The position numbers and the translations under genes were made by a program. The notes under the pieces are model-generated. The model was not told where the DNA came from, searched no databases, and saw nothing but the letters and a program-made list of their open reading frames with translations. A DNA stretch of 64,000 nt from Catenuloplanes indicus. Its GTDB lineage: Bacteria; Actinomycetota; Actinomycetes; Mycobacteriales; Micromonosporaceae. Position 1 is the first letter of the stretch. Each line of letters opens with the position of its first letter. The DNA lies in assembly GCF_030813715.1 (NCBI RefSeq), contig NZ_JAUSUZ010000001.1, positions 2,914,001-2,978,000 on the forward strand. The letters are read 5' to 3'. Below, piece by piece: positions 42,901-50,503 of this stretch.

Positions 42901-43020
42901 CATCACGGCGGTCTCGCCGCCGCGGGCCCGCTCGAGCGCGTCGCTCAGCGCGGCCAGATCGGCGTCGCGGCCGACGAACGTGCTCGCCGGGTCACTGGGC
43001 TCGGCGTGCACCGGGGTCAT
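39949..43020 (-). CDS. LAL-type LuxR transcriptional regulator with AAA domain
   Basis: 1023 residues if started at the ATG at 43020; ATGs at 43062, 43086 and 43197 are in frame, and none has a good ribosome site. I chose the one just before the domain start. AAA domain: Walker A GGEAGVGKT (about 43-51) and Walker B LLIEDLHWAD. A long helical TPR-like region (about 400-850) probably binds a ligand. An Ala/Pro linker precedes the C-terminal LuxR helix-turn-helix (LTDREREVLRLVAAGLSNAR, ISPKTASVHVSRI). LAL regulators activate secondary metabolism or carbon-use genes. No biosynthetic cluster lies nearby, so the target is unknown. Confidence 0.85.
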   Translation of the reverse strand: MTPVHAEPSDPASTFVGRDADLAALSDALERARGGETAVMLIGGEAGVGKTRLCEEFGARAAGDGVQLLTGQCLELGEEGLPFAPFAAVLREVLRRGGTPLFAGHEREFGVLLPELGHPGESEASRGYLFDLVAGLFARLAAERPLVLLIEDLHWADRSTRDLIAFLIRSARAARVLLICTYRSDELHRGHPLRSYLAELDRVRGVERRELDRLDRDATARILTHLFGAEPTARAVDDIHGRAQGNPFFIEELAATGDPAGCAVIPETLRDLLLARVDRLPDAAQRLLRIASAGGTQVGHDLLVEAAELPTEQLEVALRAAIAAQLMVADPDGGYEFRHALVREAVHDDLLPGERARLHARYAAIIEAEASLVGSSRAPAEIAHHWFVAHDHPRALVTAYAAANAACKRYAYAEQSRLLERMLDLWEQVPDAPARLGMTHLDLLEEALGAVVAAGDYHRGVSLTRAALAEADQDAEPLRAARLLERRSHLLRTLGKGDGGEELERALELAMRCPPSVARVHLLADISGHLTKTKRERGLATAALVRAAAEDTTDPSAQVAATLALARIACRIDTVDAGIAEQRRAITMARAAGDLANLVKAILNYSDALFEIGDWAASARTAEEGMAEAKRAGISRSVGLYLISNTAEALIALGRWDEADARCADTARLDPVGNLGAHWSTLRAQLWLARGLPGADDAVAKALAFLGRPYLEDQLRLPLLELSVTAPRVRGDAGASLAAAHLAAADPRLGDYPRYDWPLAAAIAAAARDAADAGLAARVVSLTAGWPATYPPQQAYAAELRALLTGLAPVASRSPGTGVAFSPLASAGLPPHGFPGEPTGPAAKPGADPAAKPDGPADADPAAAPAAWRVAVAAWRRDGRPYNLGCALVNLAEAAAAAGEREAAGAALEEAAALAGALGATPLSVAAGTLARRLGLRGTVAGLSTAIAAPGVASLTDREREVLRLVAAGLSNARIAAELYISPKTASVHVSRIIAKLEVANRVEAAAVAHRLGLLDRPGAAAG

Positions 43021-43210
43021 CGGTGAGCGGCCGGGGCGGTAGCTGGGCACGGCAAGGAGCATGCCACGCGGGTGCGCCGGATTCATCGACGATTTCCGCG
43101 GCGGCACCAGGGCCAGCACGGGCCGGGCGGCCGTCTCCGGCGCCCGGCCCGTGTTCCCCCGTGCCGACCCCTCAGCGGTTCCGGGGTGGTCCATCATCCG
43201 ATACGCCGGT

Positions 43211-43366
43211 TCACGGCTGCATCGGGGCAGGTCCTGGACGGCGTGGATGCCATCGCGCGACCCTGCGGCGGGCCCGGGCGGCGACCGAGTCCGCGCGTGC
43301 GGCGCGGATCAGGTCGGCCTCGCGGGAGCGGTGCAGCGCCAGGATCAGGTCCGAGTTCGAGAACAT
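43211..43366 (-). CDS. Small basic protein upstream of the LAL regulator
   Basis: 51 residues (MFSNSDLILALHRSREADLI, then RAARADSVAARARRR and a basic Pro-rich end). GGAAGGCGG lies 5 bases before the ATG at 43366. Short proteins of this form, with an N-terminal helix and an Arg-rich tail, are common and uncharacterised in actinomycetes. It is on the same strand as the LAL gene, with 190 bp to the chosen LAL start. Codon use is normal for the genome, which supports a real gene, but its size leaves doubt. Confidence 0.5.
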   Translation of the reverse strand: MFSNSDLILALHRSREADLIRAARADSVAARARRRVARWHPRRPGPAPMQP

Positions 43367-43586
43367 GGTGTCCGCCTTCCGTCGTGGTGCGCCGGTGTGC
43401 TGACGTCCACGTTTCTCGGGAAGGCACCAGCCGCGCATGGGGCGGACGCCGCATTCGTGGGCGATATCGGCGCCTTAGGCATGTCTTAGCCGGGCTGAGT
43501 AAGGGCCGTATTCGCTGTAAGGTACTTACGAAGCCGCGGCCCGGACGGGCGCGCGAAGCGCTGGCGCGGCACCGTAGACTCGACCC

Positions 43587-44279
43587 ATGGCAAAGCCCCA
43601 GGAGAAGGTCTCGTTCGGCCAGCGGCTGAAGCAGATCGGGATGGTGTTCCAGTTCACCGCGAAGCACGACAAGTGGTTCGCGCCGCTGCTCGCGGCCGCG
43701 CTGGTGATCCCGATCGCGCTCGCCGTGCTGGCCATCCTGCTCGGCTGGGGCGTCTTCACGGTCATCCTGCTGTTCCTGCTCGCACCGCTGGCCGCGCTGG
43801 TCGTGCTGAGCGTCCGGTCGAACAGCGCGATGATGACCGCGGCCGAGGGCCAGCCCGGCGCCGCCGCGTCGATCCTGGAGCAGATGCGCGGCGACTGGCG
43901 GGTGCGCCCGGCGGCCAGCTCCACCACCAGCTTCGACATGGTGCACATCGTGATCGGCCGGCCCGGCGTGATCCTGGTCGGCGAGGGCGACCCGGCCAAG
44001 GTCCGCGGCCTGCTCGGCGCGGAGAAGCGGCGCCTGTCGAAGGTGATCGGCAACGCACCGCTGCACGACTACGTCATCGGCACCGGCGAGGGTGAGCTGT
44101 CCATCCGCAAGCTGCGGATGACGCTGCTGCGCCTGCCGCGCGACATCTCCGGCGCCGAGGTCAACGCGCTCGACAAGCGGCTCGCGGCGCTGTTCGCCCG
44201 CCCGCAGATGCCGAAGGGCGCGATCCCGAAGAACATGCGTCCCAGCAAGGGCCAGTTCCGCCAGACGCGCGGCCGCTGA
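43587..44279 (+). CDS. DUF4191 membrane protein
   Basis: 230 residues. Two membrane segments lie close together near the N-terminus (WFAPLLAAALVIPIALAVLA and LGWGVFTVILLFLLAPLAAL), followed by a soluble domain with MVHIVIGRPGVILVGEGDPA and GNAPLHDYVIGTGEGELSIR. Size, topology and the place between lipA and glnA fit the actinobacterial DUF4191 family (Rv2219 in mycobacteria). Function is unknown. A short palindrome GTAAGGTACTTAC lies 57 bp upstream and may belong to its promoter. The ClgR-like gene follows after 20 bp. Confidence 0.82.
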   Translation: MAKPQEKVSFGQRLKQIGMVFQFTAKHDKWFAPLLAAALVIPIALAVLAILLGWGVFTVILLFLLAPLAALVVLSVRSNSAMMTAAEGQPGAAASILEQMRGDWRVRPAASSTTSFDMVHIVIGRPGVILVGEGDPAKVRGLLGAEKRRLSKVIGNAPLHDYVIGTGEGELSIRKLRMTLLRLPRDISGAEVNALDKRLAALFARPQMPKGAIPKNMRPSKGQFRQTRGR

Positions 44280-44299
44280 CAGGCATCGGGAGGTTCGCA

Positions 44300-44734
44300 G
44301 TGCCGCTGTTGCGCCGCATCATCGGGTCCGTCCTGCGCCGGCTCCGGCTCGCTCAGGGCCGCACGCTGCAGGACGTGGCTCGCGACGCCGACGTCTCCCT
44401 GCCGTACCTCTCGGAGATCGAGCGCGGCCGCAAGGAGGCCTCGTCGGAGATCCTGGCCGCGATCTGCCGTGCGCTCGGCATCGGCCTCGGCGACCTGCTC
44501 GACGAGGCCCGCCGCGAGCTGGCCCGCACCGACCCGCGCCGCATCGCGCCCCGCGCCTCGGCCGGTTCCGCGCCCCGTGCGATGGCCTCGGTCCATGGAT
44601 CCGCCGGTGCGCCGCGCAGTGCCGCTCGGCTCTGCGGCGGCAACGCCGGGCGGCTGCGCGTCTCCGTTGCGCTGGAAGCGATTCTCCGCTCAGGAGAAAC
44701 CTTCGAGGGTACGGGGATGAGCGCCGCACGCTGA
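44300..44734 (+). CDS. ClgR/PopR-like XRE regulator
   Basis: 144 residues from a GTG with GGGAGG 6 bases upstream. The N-terminal 70 residues closely follow ClgR proteins: RRIIGSVLRRLRLAQGRTLQ, DADVSLPYLSEIERGRKEAS, SEILAAICRALGI. ClgR activates clp protease genes in actinobacteria, and PopR does so for clpP3 in Streptomyces; both are themselves degraded by Clp through C-terminal Ala residues. This protein ends GMSAAR, so Ala-Ala is near but not at the end. A clpP gene lies 52 bp downstream, which supports a local regulatory loop. Residues 85-144 are Ala/Ser/Gly-rich. Confidence 0.8.
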   Translation: MPLLRRIIGSVLRRLRLAQGRTLQDVARDADVSLPYLSEIERGRKEASSEILAAICRALGIGLGDLLDEARRELARTDPRRIAPRASAGSAPRAMASVHGSAGAPRSAARLCGGNAGRLRVSVALEAILRSGETFEGTGMSAAR

Positions 44735-44735
44735 A

Positions 44736-44776
44736 CGAAAGCGACCGGGTGGGCCCGTCCCACCCCCGGACTTTCG
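44736..44776 (+). promoter_or_regulatory. Hairpin between the ClgR-like gene and clpP
   Basis: CGAAAG and CTTTCG enclose CCGG-GTGGG / CCCAC-CCGG pairings, filling most of the 52-bp gap and ending just before the clpP ribosome site (GGGAG). It could be an attenuator or set relative expression. Confidence 0.45.
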
Positions 44777-44786
44777 GGAGCGTGCC

Positions 44787-45407
44787 ATGCACTCCGTCCA
44801 TCCCCAGCCGGTCTCCAAGAGCGCCGAGACCACGGGACCGGGCCTGTTCGAGGGCCAGGTCTTCGAGCGCCTCCTGCGCGAGCGGATCATCTTCCTCGGC
44901 CGTGAGGTCGACGACGCCATCGCCAACACGATCTGCGCACAGATGCTGCTGCTCTCCGCGGACGACCCGGAGCGCGACATCGTGCTCTACATCAACTCCC
45001 CCGGTGGCTCGGTCAGCGCCGGCATGGCCGTCTACGACACCATGCGTTTCATCCGCAACGACGTGGCCACGGTCGCGCTCGGCATGACCGCGTCGATGGG
45101 CCAGTTCCTGCTCTGCGCCGGTACGGCCGGCAAGCGCTACGCGCTGCCACACGCGCGGATCATGATGCATCAGGTGGCCGGCGGCATCGGCGGCACCAGC
45201 GCGGACATCGCCATCCAGGCACAGAGCATGCTGCACGTCCGCCGCACCCAGCTGGAACTGACCGCGAAGCACACCGGCCAGACCCCGGAGCAGATCGCCC
45301 AGGACTGGGACCGCGACCGCTGGTTCACCGCCGAGCAGGCCCGCGAGTACGGCATGGTCGACCACGTCGTCACCACCGCCGACCAGCTCACCGCCGCCGG
45401 CCGCTGA
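44787..45407 (+). CDS. clpP: ATP-dependent Clp protease proteolytic subunit
   Basis: 206 residues. The catalytic triad is intact: Ser103 (GMTASMGQFL), His128 (HARIMMHQ) and Asp177 (WDRDRWFTA). Block FLGREVDDAIANTI and YINSPGGSVSAGMAVYDT are typical. ClpP forms barrel-shaped heptamers fed by ClpX or ClpC and degrades unfolded or tagged proteins in the cytoplasm. It stands alone rather than as a clpP1-clpP2 pair, behind a ClgR-like regulator, so it is probably an accessory paralogue under stress control. A 16-bp-stem terminator follows. Confidence 0.93.
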   Translation: MHSVHPQPVSKSAETTGPGLFEGQVFERLLRERIIFLGREVDDAIANTICAQMLLLSADDPERDIVLYINSPGGSVSAGMAVYDTMRFIRNDVATVALGMTASMGQFLLCAGTAGKRYALPHARIMMHQVAGGIGGTSADIAIQAQSMLHVRRTQLELTAKHTGQTPEQIAQDWDRDRWFTAEQAREYGMVDHVVTTADQLTAAGR

Positions 45408-45436
45408 TCCCTCGCGCCACTCACACGCGCCGCCGC

Positions 45437-45484
45437 GATCCCGGCCTCCGTCACACCGGCGAACGCTCGACGGAGGCCGGGATC
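45437..45484 (+). terminator. Terminator after clpP
   Basis: GATCCCGGCCTCCGTC and its exact complement form a 16-bp stem with a 16-base loop, 30 bases after the stop. The rest of the 323-bp convergent gap holds no gene apart from repeat copy B. Confidence 0.75.
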
Positions 45485-45650
45485 ACCGGCCCGCCGCGGT
45501 GCACACAGGCACCTCGGCGCACCCGGGCAGCGCAAACAGGCCCGCGCGCCGCGGTGCCCCGAGGGCACGTTCGGGCACCATGGGCATCGCAGCGCCCCGC
45601 GCGCGTGCAGCCGCCGCGGACACCTGGGTTTCGTCGGCCACGGCGGGGCC

Positions 45651-45733
45651 GGCAGGGAGGAGCGCCAGCGACGACCGGTGCCCGCGGGAGCATGCGGGCC
45701 GCACCACGCCGGAAGCGGGTATATCCGCCTTTA
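45651..45733 (+). repeat. Dispersed intergenic repeat, copy B
   Basis: The 69-bp core (45651-45719) matches copy C at 66 of 69 positions without gaps. It contains GCCCGC/GCGGGC arms around GGGAGCAT. The extension ATATCCGCCTTTA, shared with copy A, ends on the TAA of the RDD gene. Confidence 0.9.
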
Positions 45734-46132
45734 CAGGGTTTTCTTCGGTGCCGGTAGGACGATCGAGCGAGCCAGGCGGTCGTGCAGGCCGCGGCGGCGG
45801 TCGTCGAGCACGAGCATCGGCAGGACCAGGCAGATCAGGACGCCGCGGAGCAGGCCGCGGAGCGGGCCGATCGGGCCGCCGCGGTCGACGTCGACCACCG
45901 CGATGCGGGTCAGGGCCATGCCGGGGGTCTGTGCGAAGAAGCCGGCGAAGACCGTGTAGATGAAGATCAGTGCGACGACCGGGGACCAGCCGTCGCGGGT
46001 CGGTTCACCGTAGAGATTCGCGACGAGAAGACAGAGCGCCCAGTCGATGGCGAGGGCGCCGAATCGACGGCCGAGCGTCGGAAGTTCGATTTCACCGTTC
46101 GACGGATCATTCGACTTTCCTTGCTTATTCAC
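45731..46132 (-). CDS. RDD family membrane protein
   Basis: 133 residues from a GTG at 46132; a GTG at 46147 is a possible alternative. After a short hydrophilic N-terminus, the RDD domain runs from LPTLGRRFGALAIDWALCLL to the end, with three membrane segments and the typical FFAQTPGMALTRIAVVDVD and DDRRRGLHDRLARSIVL. The namesake Arg-Asp-Asp pattern is partly kept (AIDWAL, LDDRRRGLHD). Function of RDD proteins is mostly unknown. It lies between clpP and glnA, as the RDD gene near Rv2219 does in mycobacteria, and is divergent from glnA. Its stop touches repeat copy B. Confidence 0.85.
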   Translation of the reverse strand: MNKQGKSNDPSNGEIELPTLGRRFGALAIDWALCLLVANLYGEPTRDGWSPVVALIFIYTVFAGFFAQTPGMALTRIAVVDVDRGGPIGPLRGLLRGVLICLVLPMLVLDDRRRGLHDRLARSIVLPAPKKTL

Positions 46133-46266
46133 AGGGTTCGCGGCCACAACTCCGAGGTTAACCGTCAGTATTCGGGAGCCGTGACACGGGGCGGCGGGTG
46201 ACCTGTATGGTCCGTTCAGGCCGTGACCGAGCGGCTGTTCGGGCCATAATCCGGCAGTACACGGTC

Positions 46267-46282
46267 GTAACATGGCAGAAAC
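46267..46282 (+). promoter_or_regulatory. GlnR-type operator upstream of glnA
   Basis: GTAAC, six bases, then GAAAC matches the known actinobacterial GlnR half-site pair (gTnAc-n6-GaAAc). It lies 80 bp before the glnA start, where GlnR activates glnA in Streptomyces and mycobacteria. Confidence 0.7.
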
Positions 46283-46361
46283 AATCGAGACATGCTCGGG
46301 CAACCCGGTAGCCATACGGTCGCGACCAGCCTAGCCAAAAGTGGACGTGCCAGGAGGACGT

Positions 46362-47786
46362 GTGTTCGCCAATTCCGAGGAGCTCCTGCGATACCTCAAG
46401 GATGAGGACGTTAAGTTCGTCGATATCCGTTTTTGTGACCTGCCGGGCGTGATGCAGCACTTCACGGTCCCGGTGGAGTCCTTCGACGACTCCGTCTTCT
46501 CCGACGGCCTCGCCTTCGACGGGTCCTCGATCCGCGGGTTCCAGGCCATCCACGAGTCCGACATGCTGCTGCTGCCGGACGTCGCCTCCGCCTTCATCGA
46601 CCCGTTCCGGATCGCGAAGACGGTCGCGCTGAACTTCTTCATCCACGACCCGTTCACGCGCGAGCCGTACTCGCGCGACCCGCGCAACGTCGCCAAGAAG
46701 GCCGAGGCCTACCTCGCCTCCTCCGGCATCGCGGACACGGCGTACTTCGGCGCCGAGGCGGAGTTCTACATCTTCGACTCGATCCGCCACAGCACCTCCG
46801 CGAACGAGGCGTTCTACCACATCGACTCGATCGAGGGTTGGTGGAACTCCGGCAAGGAGGAGCCGGGCGGCAACCGCGGTTACAAGACCGCGTACAAGGG
46901 CGGCTACTTCCCGGTCCCGCCGGTCGACCACTACGCCGACCTGCGCGACAAGATGGTCACCAACCTGATCGGCTCGGGCTTCACCATCGAGCGGGCGCAC
47001 CACGAGGTCGGCACCGCCGGCCAGGCCGAGATCAACTACAAGTTCTCGACGCTGCTGCACTCCGGTGACCAGGTCCAGCTGTTCAAGTACATCGTGAAGA
47101 ACACGGCGTGGGCCGAGGGCAAGACCGCCACGTTCATGCCGAAGCCGCTGTTCGGCGACAACGGCTCGGGCATGCACACCCACCAGTCGCTGTGGGCGAA
47201 CGGCGAGCCGCTGTTCTACGACGAGACCGGCTACGGCGGCCTCTCCGACACGGCCCGGTGGTACATCGGCGGTCTGCTGACCCACGCGCCGTCGCTGCTC
47301 GCGTTCACCAACCCGACGGTCAACTCGTACCGTCGCCTGGTGCCCGGCTTCGAGGCGCCGGTCAACCTGGTCTACTCGGCGCGTAACCGGTCCGCCTGCA
47401 CCCGCATCCCGGTCACCGGCACCAACCCGAAGGCCAAGCGCGTCGAGTTCCGCGTGCCGGACCCGTCGAGCAACCCGTACCTGGCGTTCTCCGCCATGCT
47501 GCTGGCCGGCCTGGACGGCATCAAGAACAAGATCGAGCCGCCGGCCCCGATCGACAAGGACCTCTACGACCTGCCGCCGGAGGAGGTCGCCAACGTCAAG
47601 CAGGTGCCGGGCTCCCTCGACGCCGTGCTCGACAAGCTGGAGTCCGACCACGAGTACCTCACCGCGGGCGGCGTCTTCACCGAGGACCTGATCGAGACCT
47701 GGATCGACTACAAGCGCGCCAACGAGGTCGACGCGGTCCGCCTGCGCCCGACCCCGCACGAGTTCGCGATGTACTACGACTGCTGA
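46362..47786 (+). CDS. glnA: Glutamine synthetase type I
   Basis: 474 residues from a GTG at 46362 with AGGAGG 4 bases upstream. GlnA makes glutamine from glutamate, ammonia and ATP as a dodecamer in the cytoplasm. The N-terminal [19 protein letters not shown], metal-site AEAEFYIFD and [15 protein letters not shown], and [13 protein letters not shown] are intact. The adenylylation Tyr402 is in [11 protein letters not shown], consistent with GlnE control; glnE lies 8 kb away. The GlnR-type site upstream indicates transcriptional control by nitrogen. A perfect 16-bp-stem terminator follows. Confidence 0.96.
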   Translation: MFANSEELLRYLKDEDVKFVDIRFCDLPGVMQHFTVPVESFDDSVFSDGLAFDGSSIRGFQAIHESDMLLLPDVASAFIDPFRIAKTVALNFFIHDPFTREPYSRDPRNVAKKAEAYLASSGIADTAYFGAEAEFYIFDSIRHSTSANEAFYHIDSIEGWWNSGKEEPGGNRGYKTAYKGGYFPVPPVDHYADLRDKMVTNLIGSGFTIERAHHEVGTAGQAEINYKFSTLLHSGDQVQLFKYIVKNTAWAEGKTATFMPKPLFGDNGSGMHTHQSLWANGEPLFYDETGYGGLSDTARWYIGGLLTHAPSLLAFTNPTVNSYRRLVPGFEAPVNLVYSARNRSACTRIPVTGTNPKAKRVEFRVPDPSSNPYLAFSAMLLAGLDGIKNKIEPPAPIDKDLYDLPPEEVANVKQVPGSLDAVLDKLESDHEYLTAGGVFTEDLIETWIDYKRANEVDAVRLRPTPHEFAMYYDC

Positions 47787-47812
47787 TCCAGGCCACGCCT
47801 GAGCAGCTGAAC

Positions 47813-47848
47813 GGTGAAGGCCGAGCCCTGGAGGGCTCGGCCTTCACC
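47813..47848 (+). terminator. Terminator after glnA
   Basis: GGTGAAGGCCGAGCCC pairs perfectly with GGGCTCGGCCTTCACC around TGGA, 26 bases after the glnA stop, followed by CGTTTC. Confidence 0.9.
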
Positions 47849-47935
47849 CGTTTCGGAGCATGGTCGGCCCATCACTCCCCACCGGGGATTCATTCACGTA
47901 CGGCAGTATTGCGATCAGCCGGTACCCGCCGGGAG

Positions 47936-48412
47936 TCAGACGTCCAGGATGCGGGTCTCCGGGACGTACGGCGCGCTGCGGTCGTACGGCCGGTGTGGTG
48001 GGTGGCAGGCGAGCAGGCCCCGCAGGCGGGGCTGGCCGGCCGGGTCGACGCCGGCGGCCGTGAAGAACTCGTCCACGTCGGTGAACGGGCCGCCGAGTTC
48101 GCGCAGGTCGACGGCGCGGGCCACGCCGGTGGGGGTGAGGCCGGGCAGGACGGTGAGTTCGTCGGCGGTCGCGGCGTTGACGTCCACCCGGTCGACGAAC
48201 GTGGGCGGGCGGGTGCCGGGCGGCATCGGCGGCAGCACCAGCTGGTCGTCGGCGGCGGGTGAGGACGCGGCGGGCAGCCCGGGCGAGGGCGCGGACGGGG
48301 GCGCCGGCACCGGGCGGGCCGGGCGCGGCGCGGCCATCGGCCAGAACGACGGTGACTCGTCATGACGGGGTGGTGGGGCTTCGGACCCGGTAAAACGCTG
48401 CCACCAACTCAC
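47936..48412 (-). CDS. Helix-hairpin-helix (ComEA-like) protein
   Basis: 158 residues from a GTG at 48412 with GGAGGG 8 bases upstream. The first half is Pro/Ala-rich and disordered (PRPARPVPAPPSAPSPGL). The second half is a ComEA-type helix-hairpin-helix: VDVNAATADELTVLPGLTPT, then LRELGGPFTDVDEFFTAAGV. Such domains bind DNA backbone or mediate protein contacts. There is no signal peptide or membrane segment, so it is not a standard competence receptor. It follows the AAA ATPase gene by 35 bp on the same strand, so the two are probably one operon and may work together. Confidence 0.75.
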   Translation of the reverse strand: MSWWQRFTGSEAPPPRHDESPSFWPMAAPRPARPVPAPPSAPSPGLPAASSPAADDQLVLPPMPPGTRPPTFVDRVDVNAATADELTVLPGLTPTGVARAVDLRELGGPFTDVDEFFTAAGVDPAGQPRLRGLLACHPPHRPYDRSAPYVPETRILDV

Positions 48413-48447
48413 CGCGACGACCCTCCGAGACGCAGACCGGCCAGAGA

Positions 48448-50037
48448 TCAGAACTCTACGGCGCGGCCGTTGCCGGTGCCCATGTCCCAGTCCTCCGGCG
48501 CGGTCGCGGCGACCGCGCGGTCCGCGGCCCAGGAGCGGATCGCGGTTATCCGTTCCGCCTGCGTCACGCTGAGCGGCACCGTGTTGGTGACCGCGCGCAC
48601 CAGGTCCTCGCGCTCCAGCGGACGTCGCTGCGCGAACGCGTCGTAGAGCGCGGACACCACGGCCTGCTCGATCTCGGCGCCGGAGAAGCCGTCGGTGAGC
48701 TTGGTCAGCTCGGTCAGCAGCGCCGGCGTGAGGTCGAGGCGGCCGGCGACGGCCGGGCGGCTGAGGCGGCGGTTCAGGTGGACGGTCCAGATCGCGGTGC
48801 GTTCCGGGCCGGTGGGCAGGTCGACGAAGAAGATCTCGTCGAAGCGTCCCTTGCGGAGCAGTTCGGCGGGGAGGCGGGCGATGTCGTTCGCGGTGGCCAT
48901 CACGAAGACCGGGCGGGTCTTCTCCTGCAGCCAGGTGAGGAACGTGCCGAACACCCGCGCGCCGGTGCCGGTGTTGTCGCCGGAGCCGGAACCCGAGCCG
49001 GACGCGGCGAGCCCTTTCTCGATCTCGTCGACCCAGAGCACACACGGCGACGTGGCCTCGGCCGCGCGGATCGCGGTGCGCATGTTCTGCTCGGACGAGC
49101 CGACCAGGCCGCTGAACACGCGTCCCATGTCCAGGCGGAGCAGCGGCAGGCCCCAGCCGGCCGCGACCGCCTTCGCGGTGAGCGACTTGCCGCAGCCGGG
49201 CACGCCGGTGATCAGCACGCCGCGCGGCGCGGGCAGGCCCCAGGCGGCGGCCTCGTCGAGCCAGGTGCCGTCGCGGCGCAGCAGCCAGCGCTTCAGGTTC
49301 TCCAGGCCGCCGACGTCGGCCAGCCCGGTGTGCGGCTCGACGAACTCCAGCAGGCCGGACTTGCGTACCGCCTGGCGCTTCTCCTCGTGGACGACCGCGA
49401 GGTCGGCCGGGGCCAGCACCGCGTCGTCCACCATGGCGCGGGCGAACGCGTTCTCCGCCTCGTGCAGCGTGAGGCCGAGCGCGGCCTTCGCGAAGCGCTC
49501 CCGGTCGCCGGGGGTGAGCGTGACCGTGATCCGCCCGGTGGCCACGTTGTCGTCGATCATGCGGTCCAGCAGTGCCCGGATCTCGGTCTCGGCCGGGAGC
49601 GGGAAGTCCAGGATGGAGACCTCCTTCTCCAGGTCGTGCGGGATGTGCAGGGCCGGGGCCAGGATGATCAGCGTGCGTGGGACCGGGCCGGCCCGGAACG
49701 CGACCGCGACGTCGCGGAGCAGCCGGACGACCGCGGGGCCGAGCGTGCCGTGCAGGTCGCAGAAGACGAAGACGCTGGGTTCCTCGGTGCGCAGCGCGGC
49801 GACGAGCGCGTCCTCCGGATCGATCGCGCCGCGCCGGGCGGTGCCGTCCGGCTGGATCAGTCCGCTCGTCGGCGACCAGGTCAGCAATGCCCGCGGGGTA
49901 CGGACCAGTTCCGGGTCCCGGGCGACCGCGGCGATTTCGGCGAGCGCGCGATGTTCCTCGTAGGACTCGACGTAGAGAATCGGGATTCTGGCGCGGAATG
50001 CCTGGGAGAGGTCGCCCCTGAATCCGACGGACGCCAT
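48448..50037 (-). CDS. AAA ATPase, Ycf46-like
   Basis: 529 residues from an ATG at 50037 with GGGAGG 7 bases upstream. The N-terminal half ([20 protein letters not shown], then [12 protein letters not shown] and [15 protein letters not shown]) resembles the inactive ATPase-like half of Ycf46 proteins. The C-terminal half is a full AAA module: Walker A GVPGCGKS (about 278-285), Walker [11 protein letters not shown] (about 331-340), sensor-1 MATANDI and [13 protein letters not shown] Gly/Ser loop ([12 protein letters not shown]) interrupts the module after Walker B. In cyanobacteria Ycf46 affects carbon use; in actinomycetes its role is unknown. Its operon partner has a helix-hairpin-helix. Confidence 0.82.
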   Translation of the reverse strand: MASVGFRGDLSQAFRARIPILYVESYEEHRALAEIAAVARDPELVRTPRALLTWSPTSGLIQPDGTARRGAIDPEDALVAALRTEEPSVFVFCDLHGTLGPAVVRLLRDVAVAFRAGPVPRTLIILAPALHIPHDLEKEVSILDFPLPAETEIRALLDRMIDDNVATGRITVTLTPGDRERFAKAALGLTLHEAENAFARAMVDDAVLAPADLAVVHEEKRQAVRKSGLLEFVEPHTGLADVGGLENLKRWLLRRDGTWLDEAAAWGLPAPRGVLITGVPGCGKSLTAKAVAAGWGLPLLRLDMGRVFSGLVGSSEQNMRTAIRAAEATSPCVLWVDEIEKGLAASGSGSGSGDNTGTGARVFGTFLTWLQEKTRPVFVMATANDIARLPAELLRKGRFDEIFFVDLPTGPERTAIWTVHLNRRLSRPAVAGRLDLTPALLTELTKLTDGFSGAEIEQAVVSALYDAFAQRRPLEREDLVRAVTNTVPLSVTQAERITAIRSWAADRAVAATAPEDWDMGTGNGRAVEF

Positions 50038-50171
50038 CGATTCGCCTCCCCCGCGCATTGCCGACCGGCAGAACATTAGCAATGAGCCGAAGACCTGTTG
50101 CCGATGAGCACCCGGTCCCGTTATTGTGCATCGATTTTCCAGGGAACTTTCAGCTAGGAGATACCAGAATC

Positions 50172-50399
50172 ATGTCCACCACCCCCGTCGCCGCCGGTCA
50201 GAAGTCCTGGGTCGTCGCCCTGCTGCTCGAGATCTTCCTCGGCACGCTGGGCATCCACCGGTTCTACGTTGGCAAGATCGGCACCGGCATCCTGATGCTG
50301 ATCACCCTCGGTGGCTTTGGCCTCTGGTGGCTGATCGACCTGATCCTGATCGTCACCGGCAAGTTCACGGACAAGCAGGGCCTCCCGCTCGCCCGCTGA
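50172..50399 (+). CDS. TM2 domain membrane protein
   Basis: 75 residues. After a short polar start ([12 protein letters not shown]), two membrane helices are joined by the TM2 signature: [20 protein letters not shown], then [20 protein letters not shown], ending with [14 protein letters not shown]2 proteins are small integral membrane proteins of unknown function. AGGAG lies 11 bases before the ATG, a rather long spacing. It is divergent from the AAA ATPase and followed by a strong terminator, so it is a single-gene unit. Confidence 0.85.
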   Translation: MSTTPVAAGQKSWVVALLLEIFLGTLGIHRFYVGKIGTGILMLITLGGFGLWWLIDLILIVTGKFTDKQGLPLAR

Positions 50400-50406
50400 G
50401 CCACGC

Positions 50407-50437
50407 GATCGGCCCCCGGTCATCCCGGGGGCCGATC
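50407..50437 (+). terminator. Terminator after the TM2 gene
   Basis: GATCGGCCCCCGG and its complement form a perfect 13-bp stem with a 5-base loop, 7 bases after the stop. Confidence 0.85.
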
Positions 50438-50503
50438 GGTCTCCGCCGGGGAAGATCGTCGGTACGATGCGGGCAGGGTTCCGGCGCGCGGGCGGAGGCG
50501 ACG

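Noticed and set aside
45408-45730. Short open frames that give similar peptides near 45.6 kb and 51.6 kb
   Set aside because: The shared peptide words come from the dispersed DNA repeat (copies B and C) read in several frames. They do not indicate protein families.
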